A stretch of DNA of 63,802 bases, from NCBI GenBank assembly GCA_934234185.1, contig CAKQHO010000007.1, positions 1 through 63,802 of the forward strand. Direction: 5' to 3'. Source of the DNA: an uncultured Psychrobacillus sp. (GTDB taxonomy: Bacteria; Bacillota; Bacilli; Bacillales_A; Planococcaceae). Positions 1 through 8,654 of the stretch are shown here, piece by piece (position 1 is the first letter of the stretch; each line of letters starts with the position of its first letter). The position numbers and the translations under genes were made by a program. The notes beneath the pieces are model-generated. The model was not told where the DNA came from, made no database searches, and saw only the letters and a program-made list of their open reading frames with translations.

Positions 1-94
1 TTTGCAATCAACTGCCGAAGCAAGTTGATCGCTATATTTCTTGACGTTTTGCATGTTCAGTTTTCAATGTTCATGTTTCGTCTTGTTTCGACGA
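1..94 (-). other. Leader of an rRNA operon (partial)
   Basis: Read on the minus strand, this stretch contains the motif ATTGAAAACTGAAC, typical of Bacillales pre-16S leaders and spacers, and it lies just downstream of a strong promoter. In Bacillus an rRNA operon follows gyrA in the same direction, so the 16S gene probably begins beyond the left edge. No mature rRNA sequence is visible inside the window. Confidence 0.6.
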
Positions 95-101
95 CTTCTA
101 T

Positions 102-130
102 ATATTATCAAGGTTTTCAACATAAGTCAA
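102..130 (-). promoter_or_regulatory. Strong sigma-A promoter, probably of an rRNA operon
   Basis: The minus strand shows TTGACT (125-130), a 17-nt spacer and TAATAT (102-107). Transcription would start near 94 and run out of the window to the left, into the rRNA-like leader. Confidence 0.75.
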
Positions 131-154
131 CACCTAAATGAAATAAAATATAAA

Positions 155-189
155 ACTCCTTTTATTTTTTGAAATTTAATAAAAGGAGT
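155..189 (-). terminator. Terminator after the HD-GYP gene
   Basis: The arms actccttttatt and aataaaaggagt form a 12-bp stem followed on the minus strand by a T-rich stretch. It sits just past the stop of the HD-GYP gene and separates it from the rRNA-type promoter. Confidence 0.7.
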
Positions 190-195
190 CTACTT

Positions 196-1299
196 TTAAT
201 CAAGGATACTCTCAATGTGGAATGATCTATTAGCTGCTAAATCTAAAATTGTACCTGAGTCCTTTAAGCGTATCATTGGTCTCATTGGAGAGTCTCGATG
301 AGAGAATACAATTTCTCCTACTTCTCCAGTTGATAGTCTAACTCCAGTAGATATAGGTAAATCACATACTAAAGAGATTAAAGCATTTACTACTTCAAAA
401 TTATATTTGCCAAACTCTTCTTCTTTAATCATTTCTAATACTTTGAAAGAAGATGCTCTTGCTCGGTACACTCGTTCGGATGTCATAGCATGATATACAT
501 CTGCAACTGCGATAATTTGAGAGTATACGGATATATTATCTAGTCTTTCTCCTTTTGGATACCCACTCCCATCCAACCTTTCATGATGTTGAAAGATAGC
601 TAACTTCATTTCTGGTTTTAAAAGAGGACTATCCTTTATAAGTTGGAAGCTAAAAATAGTATGTTTTTTAATCTCTGAGAATTCCTGCTCCAAAAGTGGT
701 GTTTTCTTTTCACGAATTTTACTATCAACTTTAGACATACCTACATCCGCTAACAGGCCAGCTGTGGCCAGCTGATTAATCTGTCCCGGTGGGTAACCTA
801 GTTTTTTTGCTATTGCTCCTGAAAGGATTCCTACCGCTATGGAATGATGGGCAATATATTTATCCATAGAAGAGTAATTATTAAGTAACGCGTATATTTG
901 TTTTTCTTCTACTGCTTTTTCCACTAATGGCATCACAATTTGTCTTAGTTTAGCAACATCTACTTTTGCCCCAGATTCCCAACCTGTAAATTCTCTATAG
1001 TAACTAACCACTGCTTTTTCATATAGCTGTTGAAAGCTAATATGAGATTTTGTTTGCCTCTCATTAGGTGAATAGTTTTTTTCTTTATTTAACTCACTTA
1101 ACTCTTCTTCTGTACGGTTAAAAATATTTTCTACGAGTATAGGCACCTTCAATACATTAAAAGCATTTAAAACTTCTATATGTTCTCTGCTAATTTTGGT
1201 GTTTTTCCGTAGGATGGGTGATTTAGTATTAACAAAGATATCCTCTGCCACAATGCTACCCAATCTAACTTCTTCGAGATTTTCTATTATATGCTCCAT
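196..1299 (-). CDS. HD-GYP domain protein with a degenerate HD motif
   Basis: This 367-residue protein has an N-terminal half of unclear fold (about 1-140) and an HD-GYP domain (about 145-320). HD-GYP domains normally hydrolyse cyclic di-GMP using a metal centre. The histidines near 151-152 and the segment HHERLDGSGYPKG (GYP at 246-248) are present, but the signature HD pair reads AD at 184-185 (LLADVGMSK). A key metal ligand is therefore missing, and the protein may bind rather than cleave its ligand. It lies between gyrA and a probable rRNA operon, where B. subtilis has other genes. The start has a GGGA-type ribosome site. The family is clear; activity is doubtful. Confidence 0.85.
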   Translation of the reverse strand: MEHIIENLEEVRLGSIVAEDIFVNTKSPILRKNTKISREHIEVLNAFNVLKVPILVENIFNRTEEELSELNKEKNYSPNERQTKSHISFQQLYEKAVVSYYREFTGWESGAKVDVAKLRQIVMPLVEKAVEEKQIYALLNNYSSMDKYIAHHSIAVGILSGAIAKKLGYPPGQINQLATAGLLADVGMSKVDSKIREKKTPLLEQEFSEIKKHTIFSFQLIKDSPLLKPEMKLAIFQHHERLDGSGYPKGERLDNISVYSQIIAVADVYHAMTSERVYRARASSFKVLEMIKEEEFGKYNFEVVNALISLVCDLPISTGVRLSTGEVGEIVFSHRDSPMRPMIRLKDSGTILDLAANRSFHIESILD

Positions 1300-1367
1300 T
1301 TTTTCCCTGCTTTTTAAATATTTTTTCTTTCATTGTACTAAATATTCTGTAACTAGTATATGAAAAA

Positions 1368-1395
1368 ACACCTTTAGACATTTATCTAAAGGTGT
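1368..1395 (-). terminator. gyrA terminator
   Basis: The stem acacctttaga / tctaaaggtgt is followed on the minus strand by a T-run (the A-run at 1363-1368). It begins a few bases after the gyrA stop codon. Confidence 0.8.
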
Positions 1396-1401
1396 TTATG
1401 T

Positions 1402-3900
1402 TTATTCTTCACTAGAAGATTCAAATGATTCCTCTTCAGAACTTTCTTCTGTAGAATCTGATTCTAAATCATCTTCTTTTTCAACTTTTGCTACTGTAGC
1501 TATCAGCTCATCACCAGCTAATCTCATAAGTCGAACGCCTTGAGTACTTCTGCCAGTAATAGATATATCTTTCACATCCATACGGATAAGCATACCATTT
1601 ATAGTGATTAGCATCAGATCCTCGTTTCCTGTTACCGCTTTTACCGCTGATAAAGGACCATTCTTTTCGGTAATCTGGCAAGTTTTCACTCCCATACCAC
1701 CACGTGTCTGTATTCGATACTCAGATTCTGGAGTTCGTTTTCCATATCCATTTTCAGTAACTACGAGAATCTCTTGACCCGGCTCGATAATTTCCATTCC
1801 TACTACATAGTCATCATCTTTTAAGCGAATACCTCTTACGCCGCCCGCCGTACGTCCCATAGATCGAATGTCGGTTTCAATAAATCTTAATAACTTACCT
1901 TGACGCGTTCCAATAATAATCTCTTTTTCCCCATCCGTTAAACGAACAGCTATTAACTCGTCCTCTCCTCGTAAGGAAATAGCTATTAATCCATTTGCAC
2001 GGATATGAGCAAAACTAGATACTGGTGTACGTTTGGTTACACCGTGCTTTGTAGTAAAAATAAAGTAATTATCCTCTTTAAATGCCGACATTGGAATCAT
2101 AGCGGTTACTTGCTCGTCTTTTTCTACTCCAAGTAAGTTGATCAAAGGCAAGCCTTTCGCTGTGCGACCATATTCTGGCACTTCAAATCCTCTTGCACGG
2201 TAAACCTTACCTTTATTCGTAAAGAATAGAATCGTATCATGAGTCGATGTATACAATAGGTGCTCCACGAAATCATCTTCGTTTGTACCCATTCCTTGTA
2301 CTCCACGGCCTCCACGTTTTTGACTCTTATACGTATTAGCAGGCAAACGTTTAATATACCCTTTATTCGTTAATGTAAGCACAGAGTTTTCCACTGGAAT
2401 TAAATCCTCATCCTCTAGAATCTCGGCTCCGCCAGAAACAATTTCAGTTCTTCTTGGATCAGCATAGCGGTCTTTAATTTCTGTTATTTCATCGCGAATA
2501 ATCTCTACAACTCGATACTCATTAGCTAAAATAAATTTAAGATCTTCAATTAACTTAACGAGAGAATTATATTCGTCTTCAATCTTATCTCGCTCTAATC
2601 CCGTTAAACGCTGTAAGCGCATATCTAAGATAGCTTGTGCTTGTCTTTCAGATAAGTTGAAGCGTTCCATTAAGCCATTTTTCGCTTCTTCCCCAGTTTG
2701 AGAACCGCGAATTAATGCAATAATCTCGTCAATATGATCTAAAGCGATGCGCAAGCCTTCCAAAATATGAGCACGATCTTGGGCTTTGTTTAATTCAAAC
2801 TGTGTTCTACGACGAATAACCACTTTTTGATGCTCTAGATAGTGATATAACATTTCTTTAATGTTTAATACCTTTGGTTGATTGTCGACAAGTGCCAGCA
2901 TATTAACACCAAAGCTAGATTGTAGAGCAGTTTGTTTATACAAGTTATTTAATAAGACATGAGAATTTGCATCCTTGCGAACTTCAATTACGATACGCAT
3001 ACCGTTACGATCTGATTCGTCGGCTAGATGTGTAATACCATCTATTTTTTTATCACGGACTAACTCTGCTATTTTTTCAATTAGACGCGCTTTATTAACT
3101 TGGTAAGGAAGTTCTTTTACAATAATTACTTCTTTGCCACTTGCCTTTTGCTCTATTTCAACTTTAGCACGAACTAATATAGATCCACGACCTGTTTCAA
3201 AAGCGCGACGGATACCACTACGTCCCATGATTATTCCACCTGTTGGAAAATCTGGACCCGGTATAATGTTCATTAGCTCTTCGATTGTAATAGCAGGATT
3301 CTCTGAAAGTGCAAGCACCCCATCGATAACCTCACCTAGATTATGTGAAGGTATATTTGTAGCCATCCCTACTGCAATACCAGAAGCGCCATTTACTAAT
3401 AGATTTGGATATCTACTTGGTAAGACAACTGGCTCTTTCTCTTGACCATCGTAATTGTCTTTATAATCAATTGTATTTTTATTAATATCTCTTAACATTT
3501 CTAATGCAATTTTAGACATACGCGATTCGGTATATCGCATTGCAGCTGCTCCATCACCATCCACAGAACCGAAGTTTCCGTGGCCATCGACTAGCATGTA
3601 GCGATAACTAAAATCCTGTGCCATACGCACCATAGCCTCATAAATAGAGGAGTCACCATGCGGATGGTATTTCCCCATAACATCTCCTACTATACGAGCA
3701 GACTTTTTGTGCGGCTTATCTGGTGTATTTCCCAATTCTTGCATTCCATATAGGATTCGACGATGTACGGGCTTTAGCCCATCACGAACGTCTGGTAAGG
3801 CACGGGAAACAATAACGCTCATCGCATAATCAAGAAAGGAGGTTCTCATCTCTTGGCTAATATTTATTCCTCTAACGCCTTTACTCGGTATTTCTGACAT
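1402..3900 (-). CDS. gyrA: DNA gyrase subunit A
   Basis: GyrA is the breakage-rejoining subunit of DNA gyrase, which introduces negative supercoils as an A2B2 enzyme. The 832 residues show the winged-helix/tower region and the active-site tyrosine Y123 in AAAMRYTE. The C-terminal beta-pinwheel carries repeated GRxxxG-type blades with a QKRGGRG gyrase box, and the tail is very acidic and serine-rich. The quinolone-determining segment reads GKYHPHGDSSIYEAM, with S84 and E88 in the usual susceptible state. It lies 27 bp after gyrB on the same strand, so the two are probably co-transcribed, and it is followed by its own terminator. Confidence 0.98.
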   Translation of the reverse strand: MSEIPSKGVRGINISQEMRTSFLDYAMSVIVSRALPDVRDGLKPVHRRILYGMQELGNTPDKPHKKSARIVGDVMGKYHPHGDSSIYEAMVRMAQDFSYRYMLVDGHGNFGSVDGDGAAAMRYTESRMSKIALEMLRDINKNTIDYKDNYDGQEKEPVVLPSRYPNLLVNGASGIAVGMATNIPSHNLGEVIDGVLALSENPAITIEELMNIIPGPDFPTGGIIMGRSGIRRAFETGRGSILVRAKVEIEQKASGKEVIIVKELPYQVNKARLIEKIAELVRDKKIDGITHLADESDRNGMRIVIEVRKDANSHVLLNNLYKQTALQSSFGVNMLALVDNQPKVLNIKEMLYHYLEHQKVVIRRRTQFELNKAQDRAHILEGLRIALDHIDEIIALIRGSQTGEEAKNGLMERFNLSERQAQAILDMRLQRLTGLERDKIEDEYNSLVKLIEDLKFILANEYRVVEIIRDEITEIKDRYADPRRTEIVSGGAEILEDEDLIPVENSVLTLTNKGYIKRLPANTYKSQKRGGRGVQGMGTNEDDFVEHLLYTSTHDTILFFTNKGKVYRARGFEVPEYGRTAKGLPLINLLGVEKDEQVTAMIPMSAFKEDNYFIFTTKHGVTKRTPVSSFAHIRANGLIAISLRGEDELIAVRLTDGEKEIIIGTRQGKLLRFIETDIRSMGRTAGGVRGIRLKDDDYVVGMEIIEPGQEILVVTENGYGKRTPESEYRIQTRGGMGVKTCQITEKNGPLSAVKAVTGNEDLMLITINGMLIRMDVKDISITGRSTQGVRLMRLAGDELIATVAKVEKEDDLESDSTEESSEEESFESSSEE

Positions 3901-3927
3901 CCTAAAGACCTCCAGTCACACACTTTC

Positions 3928-5865
3928 TTATATATCTAAATTTTTAACGTATACCGCATTTTCCTCGATAAATAGGCGTCTCGGTTCTACTTCTTCTCCC
4001 ATTAGCTGCTCGAATACTTTGTCAGCTTCCATTGCATTATCTAAGTTAACCTGCAAAAGAGTTCGTACTTCTGGATCCATGGTTGTTTCCCATAGTTGAT
4101 CTGCATCCATCTCTCCAAGTCCTTTATAGCGTTGGATGTTTGGTTTAGAAGTTTTTGGAAGACGATCAAGAATTTCTTTCAACTGTTCATCATTGTAGCA
4201 GTACTCTACGTGCTTTCCTTGCTTCACCTGATATAAAGGAGGCTGAGCTGCATACACATAGCCCGCTTCGATTAATGGTCTCATAAACCGGAAGAAAAAG
4301 GTAAGCAATAAGGTACGAATATGAGCACCGTCAACGTCCGCATCTGTCATAATGATGATTTTATGGTATCTTGCTTTCTCTAATGTGAACTCTTCACCTA
4401 TCCCAGTGCCAAGTGCCGTTATCATTGCACGAATTTCTGCATTTCCAAGTATCCGATCTAAACGAGCTTTCTCCACATTTAGGATTTTTCCTCGGAGCGG
4501 TAAAATCGCTTGGAAGTGTCTATCACGTCCAGATTTAGCAGAGCCACCAGCAGAGTCACCCTCAACAATATATAGTTCACTCTCAGCAGGAATTCGTGAA
4601 GAACAATCAGCTAATTTACCAGGTAAGCTTGAAACCTCTAAAGCAGATTTTCTACGTGTAAATTCTCTTGCCTTTTTTGCTGCAAGTCTAGCTCTAGCAG
4701 CCATTAATCCCTTATCCACTACTTTTCTTGCTGTTTGTGGATTTTCTAATAAAAAGCGTTCGAATCCTTCAGAGAATAAGCTATTTGTAATAGTGCTTAC
4801 CTCGGAGTTTCCTAGCTTAGTTTTCGTTTGTCCTTCAAATTGTGGGTCTGGGTGTTTAACTGAGACAATCGCTGTTAATCCTTCACGCACGTCATCACCC
4901 GAAAGGTTCGTTTCTGATTCTTTAATAAGACCATTCTTTCTAGCGTAATCGTTAATTACACGTGTAAGGGCCATTTTAAATCCAGATTCATGAGTTCCGC
5001 CTTCATAAGTATTAATATTATTTGCGAAAGATAGAATGTTAGAGGAATAACCAGCATTGTACTGCATAGCAATTTCGATAGAAATTCCATCTTTTTCACC
5101 TTCTACAAAAATTGCTTCCTCTGTAATTGGCTCTTTTGATTTGTTTAAATCCTCTACGTAGGACTTGATTCCTCCCTCGTAGAAATATTTTATAGATTGT
5201 TCTTGACCTTCTCGTTCATCAGCAATTGTGATGGATAGTCCACGATTTAAATAAGCTAGTTCTCGAACACGGTGTGCTAGAATATCAAATTCGTAAATAG
5301 TCGTTTCTGTAAAAATTTCAGCGTCTGCTTTGAACCTTGTAGTAGTACCAGTTTCTTGTGAATCTCCTATTACTTCTAAAGGAGAACTTACTGCACCACG
5401 CTCAAATTTAATTCTATGCATTTTTCCTTCTCGTTTTACATACACTTCAGTATATTCGGACAAGGCATTTACAACAGAGGCTCCTACTCCGTGGAGTCCA
5501 CCTGAAACTTTGTAGCCTCCGCCACCAAACTTACCTCCTGCATGGAGCACTGTCATAATAACTTCTACTGCAGGCTTACCCATTTTTTCTTGAGTATTAA
5601 CCGGAATTCCACGTCCATTGTCTTCTACACGTATCCAATTATCTTTTTCAATAGTTACGATAATATGATCACAGTATCCTGCAAGTGCTTCATCAATACT
5701 GTTATCTACGATTTCCCATACTAGATGGTGAAGACCTTTTGCGCTAGTTGTCCCAATATACATCCCTGGACGTTTTCGAACAGCTTCAAGCCCTTCTAAA
5801 ACTTGTATCTGATCTGCATCATAAGATGGTTGTAACTCTTTTTCTTCTAAAGTCAACTTGCTCAC
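3928..5865 (-). CDS. gyrB: DNA gyrase subunit B
   Basis: GyrB is the ATPase subunit of gyrase. The 645 residues begin with a GHKL ATPase domain (VEDNGRGIPV, HAGGKFGGGGYKVSGG, GLHGVG), then a transducer domain. The TOPRIM domain has the motifs EGDSAGGSA and DADVDGAHI, and the C-terminal segment contains QRYKGLGEMD. The length is typical of Bacillales. The start codon is GTG. The gene lies 33 bp beyond recF and just before gyrA in the usual origin-proximal order. Confidence 0.98.
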   Translation of the reverse strand: MSKLTLEEKELQPSYDADQIQVLEGLEAVRKRPGMYIGTTSAKGLHHLVWEIVDNSIDEALAGYCDHIIVTIEKDNWIRVEDNGRGIPVNTQEKMGKPAVEVIMTVLHAGGKFGGGGYKVSGGLHGVGASVVNALSEYTEVYVKREGKMHRIKFERGAVSSPLEVIGDSQETGTTTRFKADAEIFTETTIYEFDILAHRVRELAYLNRGLSITIADEREGQEQSIKYFYEGGIKSYVEDLNKSKEPITEEAIFVEGEKDGISIEIAMQYNAGYSSNILSFANNINTYEGGTHESGFKMALTRVINDYARKNGLIKESETNLSGDDVREGLTAIVSVKHPDPQFEGQTKTKLGNSEVSTITNSLFSEGFERFLLENPQTARKVVDKGLMAARARLAAKKAREFTRRKSALEVSSLPGKLADCSSRIPAESELYIVEGDSAGGSAKSGRDRHFQAILPLRGKILNVEKARLDRILGNAEIRAMITALGTGIGEEFTLEKARYHKIIIMTDADVDGAHIRTLLLTFFFRFMRPLIEAGYVYAAQPPLYQVKQGKHVEYCYNDEQLKEILDRLPKTSKPNIQRYKGLGEMDADQLWETTMDPEVRTLLQVNLDNAMEADKVFEQLMGEEVEPRRLFIEENAVYVKNLDI

Positions 5866-5898
5866 CTACTCTTTCATCACTTCTATCTTGTGAATCTT

Positions 5899-7011
5899 TT
5901 ACTTATCAATGCCACCCTGTTCCACATGAAACATTCTAGCTTGTTGAATTGTTTCATGTGCTATTCCATCTACACTTGTAGTAGTTACAAAAGTTTGGAC
6001 ATCTCCGTGAATTGTATTTAATAAATGAGATTGTCTATAATCATCCAACTCGGATAAAACATCATCCAGCAATAAAACAGGAGCTTCTCCTACCTCCTGT
6101 TTTATCAACTCGATCTCAGCCAGCTTCAAGGATAATGCTGTCGTTCGTTGCTGTCCCTGTGATCCATATACTTGAACATCATAGTTATTGACATTGAATT
6201 TTAAATCATCACGGTGAGGGCCATATAAAGTAACTCCCCGATCTAATTCTCTTTTTTGATTATCTTGTAACCTTTTTTCGATATGAGCTTTCATATCTTT
6301 CTCTGACCAATCTGCTTCAATTCCTATAGTAGAGTCATATGCAACTGTAAGTTTTTCTAACCCTCTTGAGATACCAAAGTGAATTGGTTCAGCCCACTTT
6401 TGTAAATACTCCATAAACTGAAACCTTTTTTGAACTACTTTTACAGCAGCTTCAATATACTGTTCTGTGTAGACATCAAACATCACATCTTTTAATGTTG
6501 ATTTCCCTTGATTCTGCTTTAATATATGATTGCGCTGCTTTAAGACCTTCTGAAATTGTAATAAATCGTGGAGATATACTGGAGAAATTTGCCCTATTTC
6601 CATGTCTAGGAATCTCCTTCTGACTTGAGGACTTCCTTTAACCAGATTTAAATCCTCAGGAGCAAACATGACGACATTTAATTGACCAATATAATTGCTC
6701 AATCTAGTTTGTTCTATGTGATTTACTTTTGCCTTTTTACCTTTTTTTGAAAGTGTTAGCTCTAACGGTAAACGTCCATACTTTTTTTGAACATCACCTT
6801 TTATTTTACCATAGTCTGCTTCCCAACGTATCAATTCTTTATCATTGGAGGTTCTATGAGACTTTGCCATAGATAAAACATACAGTGATTCCATTAAATT
6901 TGTTTTGCCTTGAGCATTCTCACCAATCAATACATTGATTTTGGAGGAAAAGTCTAGCTCAATTGAATCATAATTACGGAAGTTTTTTAATTCTAAACGT
7001 TCAATGTGCAT
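5899..7011 (-). CDS. recF: DNA replication and repair protein RecF
   Basis: RecF is an SMC-like ATPase that helps load RecA on gapped DNA with RecO and RecR. The 371-residue protein starts MHIERLELKNFRNY, has Walker A GENAQGKTN, the ABC-type signature region YGSQGQQRT and Walker B VLLLDDVLSELD. I chose the internal ATG at 7011 because a GGAGAG ribosome site lies at the right distance, one base past the yaaA stop; the longer reading frame begins inside yaaA. Its last codons hold a parS-like sequence (5918-5933). Confidence 0.97.
   Translation of the reverse strand: MHIERLELKNFRNYDSIELDFSSKINVLIGENAQGKTNLMESLYVLSMAKSHRTSNDKELIRWEADYGKIKGDVQKKYGRLPLELTLSKKGKKAKVNHIEQTRLSNYIGQLNVVMFAPEDLNLVKGSPQVRRRFLDMEIGQISPVYLHDLLQFQKVLKQRNHILKQNQGKSTLKDVMFDVYTEQYIEAAVKVVQKRFQFMEYLQKWAEPIHFGISRGLEKLTVAYDSTIGIEADWSEKDMKAHIEKRLQDNQKRELDRGVTLYGPHRDDLKFNVNNYDVQVYGSQGQQRTTALSLKLAEIELIKQEVGEAPVLLLDDVLSELDDYRQSHLLNTIHGDVQTFVTTTSVDGIAHETIQQARMFHVEQGGIDK
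5918..5933. promoter_or_regulatory. parS-like site (one mismatch)
   Basis: The sequence tgttccacatgaaaca matches the ParB/Spo0J site TGTTNCACGTGAAACA except for the central G to A change. It lies inside the 3' end of recF. ParB may bind weakly here. Confidence 0.45.
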
Positions 7012-7012
7012 A

Positions 7013-7240
7013 CTACTCTCCGTTCTCAGGTCCAACCATTAGAAATCTTCCTACTCCTGGAATATTCACCACATCTTTATTATAAAGCTTTCTACCTCTT
7101 CTTTGGTCTGCTTCTCCATTAATGTACACGATGTTTTCACTTAGAAACCATTTTGCCATTCCTCCAGAATCAATAGCATCTGTCATCTTTAACAATTGTC
7201 CGAGTGTGATATATGCTGAATCAAAACGAATTTCTTCCAA
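7013..7240 (-). CDS. yaaA: S4-domain RNA-binding protein YaaA
   Basis: A 75-residue protein with a single S4-type RNA-binding fold: LGQLLKMTDAIDSGGMAKWF, then an INGE turn and RRGRKLYNKDVV. This small protein is conserved between dnaN and recF in Firmicutes and is linked to ribosome assembly. It starts with TTG behind an AGAGG-like site and ends one base before recF, so the two are translationally coupled. Confidence 0.93.
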   Translation of the reverse strand: MEEIRFDSAYITLGQLLKMTDAIDSGGMAKWFLSENIVYINGEADQRRGRKLYNKDVVNIPGVGRFLMVGPENGE

Positions 7241-7309
7241 TGATTATTCAACCTCTTCTCATTTTCTTTATCCCTTCATTTTACTCCAAATAAGCAAATA
7301 AGTAAAAAA

Positions 7310-7331
7310 GATAGCCACATATGTGACTATC
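7310..7331 (-). terminator. Hairpin after dnaN
   Basis: The near-palindrome gatagccacatatgtgactatc lies downstream of the dnaN stop and is followed on the minus strand by six Ts. It may terminate dnaN transcripts partially before yaaA. Confidence 0.65.
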
Positions 7332-7349
7332 TCAGGATTAAATTTTTAA

Positions 7350-8486
7350 TTAATAAGTTCTTACTGGCAAGATAAGCTGAAGAATGGAATCATCGTGCAC
7401 TGATTTTAAAACAAAGGGTCTCATCGCACCGGTGAATAAAATTTTTACATCCTGTCCATCAATTGCTTTTAATGCATCCATCATATATTTCGCACTAAAT
7501 GAGATTTTAAGATCCTCACCATCAATCGTTTCTGCTTGGATTTGTTCTTCTACTTTTCCGATTTCAGGGGAGTTTGATGAAACTTCTACATACCCTTGAT
7601 CAATTGTGGAAAAACGTACTACATTGTTTCTTTCCTCTCTAGCTAATAGAGAAGCGCGATCTATTGCTTGCAATAATGATTTTCCATTTACAATGATAGT
7701 TGTTTTGTATTCGTTAGGGATTAAACGAGAAGTATCCGGATAATTACCTTCTAACAAACGAGAATAAAATAATACATTCTCTGTTTTGAAAAGAATCTGT
7801 TGCTGTGTCATTACTATTGCAACTTCTGAAGATGTTTCTTCTAATATTTTGTAAAGCTCATTTAAGCTTTTCCCTGGAATAACCACGCTATAATCTTCTG
7901 CAGGTAAATCTTTTAAAGTAGTTTTTCTTTTAGCCAAGCGATGACTATCAGTTGCAACACAGTTTAACTCTCCATCCTTTACAACCCAATTTACTCCTGT
8001 TAAAACTGGTCGACTTTCAGAAGTCGAAACTGCAAAAACAGTTTCTTTAATAATGGATTTCAATAAATCCGATGGGATAAAAAACTGTCTGTCTTCTTCT
8101 AATTGAGGGAGCAATGGATACTCAGATGCATCAAGTCCAATAAGATTGAATTCTGTTTTTCCTGATCGAATATTTGTTTGGAAATGATTTGTTACTTCGA
8201 TAACAACATCATTAGTTGGTAGTTTACGAACAATTTCATTAAACATTTTAGCCTGTAAAACAATTGTACCTGCTTCAACTACTCGTATTACTTGCTCGCC
8301 ATTTTTCTCCATCGGAATAAACGTCTGAATAGTAATATCTGAATCACTACCAATGATAAATAATCCTTTGTCGGTTACTTCTAATTTAAGACCAGTCAAG
8401 ATTGGAATAGTCGTTTTAGAACTAACGGCTTTCATTACATCATTTAAGCCTTCTAACAAACTATCTCTCATTATTTCAAATTTCAT
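7350..8486 (-). CDS. dnaN: DNA polymerase III beta subunit (sliding clamp)
   Basis: DnaN forms the dimeric ring that tethers DNA polymerase III to DNA and serves as a docking platform for many replication and repair proteins. The 378 residues show three repeated clamp domains and the usual end LILPVRTY. The ATG start is preceded by AGAGAGG. The gene follows dnaA, with the oriC unwinding region in the 168-bp spacer between them. Confidence 0.98.
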   Translation of the reverse strand: MKFEIMRDSLLEGLNDVMKAVSSKTTIPILTGLKLEVTDKGLFIIGSDSDITIQTFIPMEKNGEQVIRVVEAGTIVLQAKMFNEIVRKLPTNDVVIEVTNHFQTNIRSGKTEFNLIGLDASEYPLLPQLEEDRQFFIPSDLLKSIIKETVFAVSTSESRPVLTGVNWVVKDGELNCVATDSHRLAKRKTTLKDLPAEDYSVVIPGKSLNELYKILEETSSEVAIVMTQQQILFKTENVLFYSRLLEGNYPDTSRLIPNEYKTTIIVNGKSLLQAIDRASLLAREERNNVVRFSTIDQGYVEVSSNSPEIGKVEEQIQAETIDGEDLKISFSAKYMMDALKAIDGQDVKILFTGAMRPFVLKSVHDDSILQLILPVRTY

Positions 8487-8489
8487 TTT

Positions 8490-8654
8490 AGTACCTCTCT
8501 TATATAATTATTTATTTAAAAGATTAATAGATATAGTAATAGGGCCTGTGGATATGTTGATAACCTCATTTTTCTCTTTTGAAAGCTAGCTATCCACATG
8601 TGTATAAAGTGTTCTTAAGTACAGCTCAAAAATGAAAAGTTATCCACATTATAC
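8490..8654. other. oriC: oriC, dnaA-dnaN spacer: DnaA boxes and unwinding region
   Basis: Visible DnaA boxes are tgtggatat (8547-8555), ctatccaca (8590-8598), tgtgtataa (8599-8607, head-to-head with the previous one) and ttatccaca (8640-8648). Left of the first box come the GC clamp ggcc (8543-8546), the triplets tag-taa-tag (8534-8542) with further taa-tag (8525-8530), and an AT-rich stretch to about 8495. This matches the B. subtilis basal unwinding layout of DnaA boxes, GC-rich clamp, DnaA-trios and AT-rich DNA. Confidence 0.85.

Noticed and set aside
1..94. A tRNA or mature 16S rRNA at the left edge
   Set aside because: No cloverleaf and no conserved 16S start sequence is present; only leader-type sequence is visible.
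4352..4948. 198-codon plus-strand frame opposite gyrB
   Set aside because: It is antisense to the highly conserved TOPRIM region of gyrB and resembles no protein; a shadow of codon bias.
5950..5965. Second parS-like half site near recF (gtttcatgtg)
   Set aside because: Only half of the palindrome matches; the other half is unrelated.
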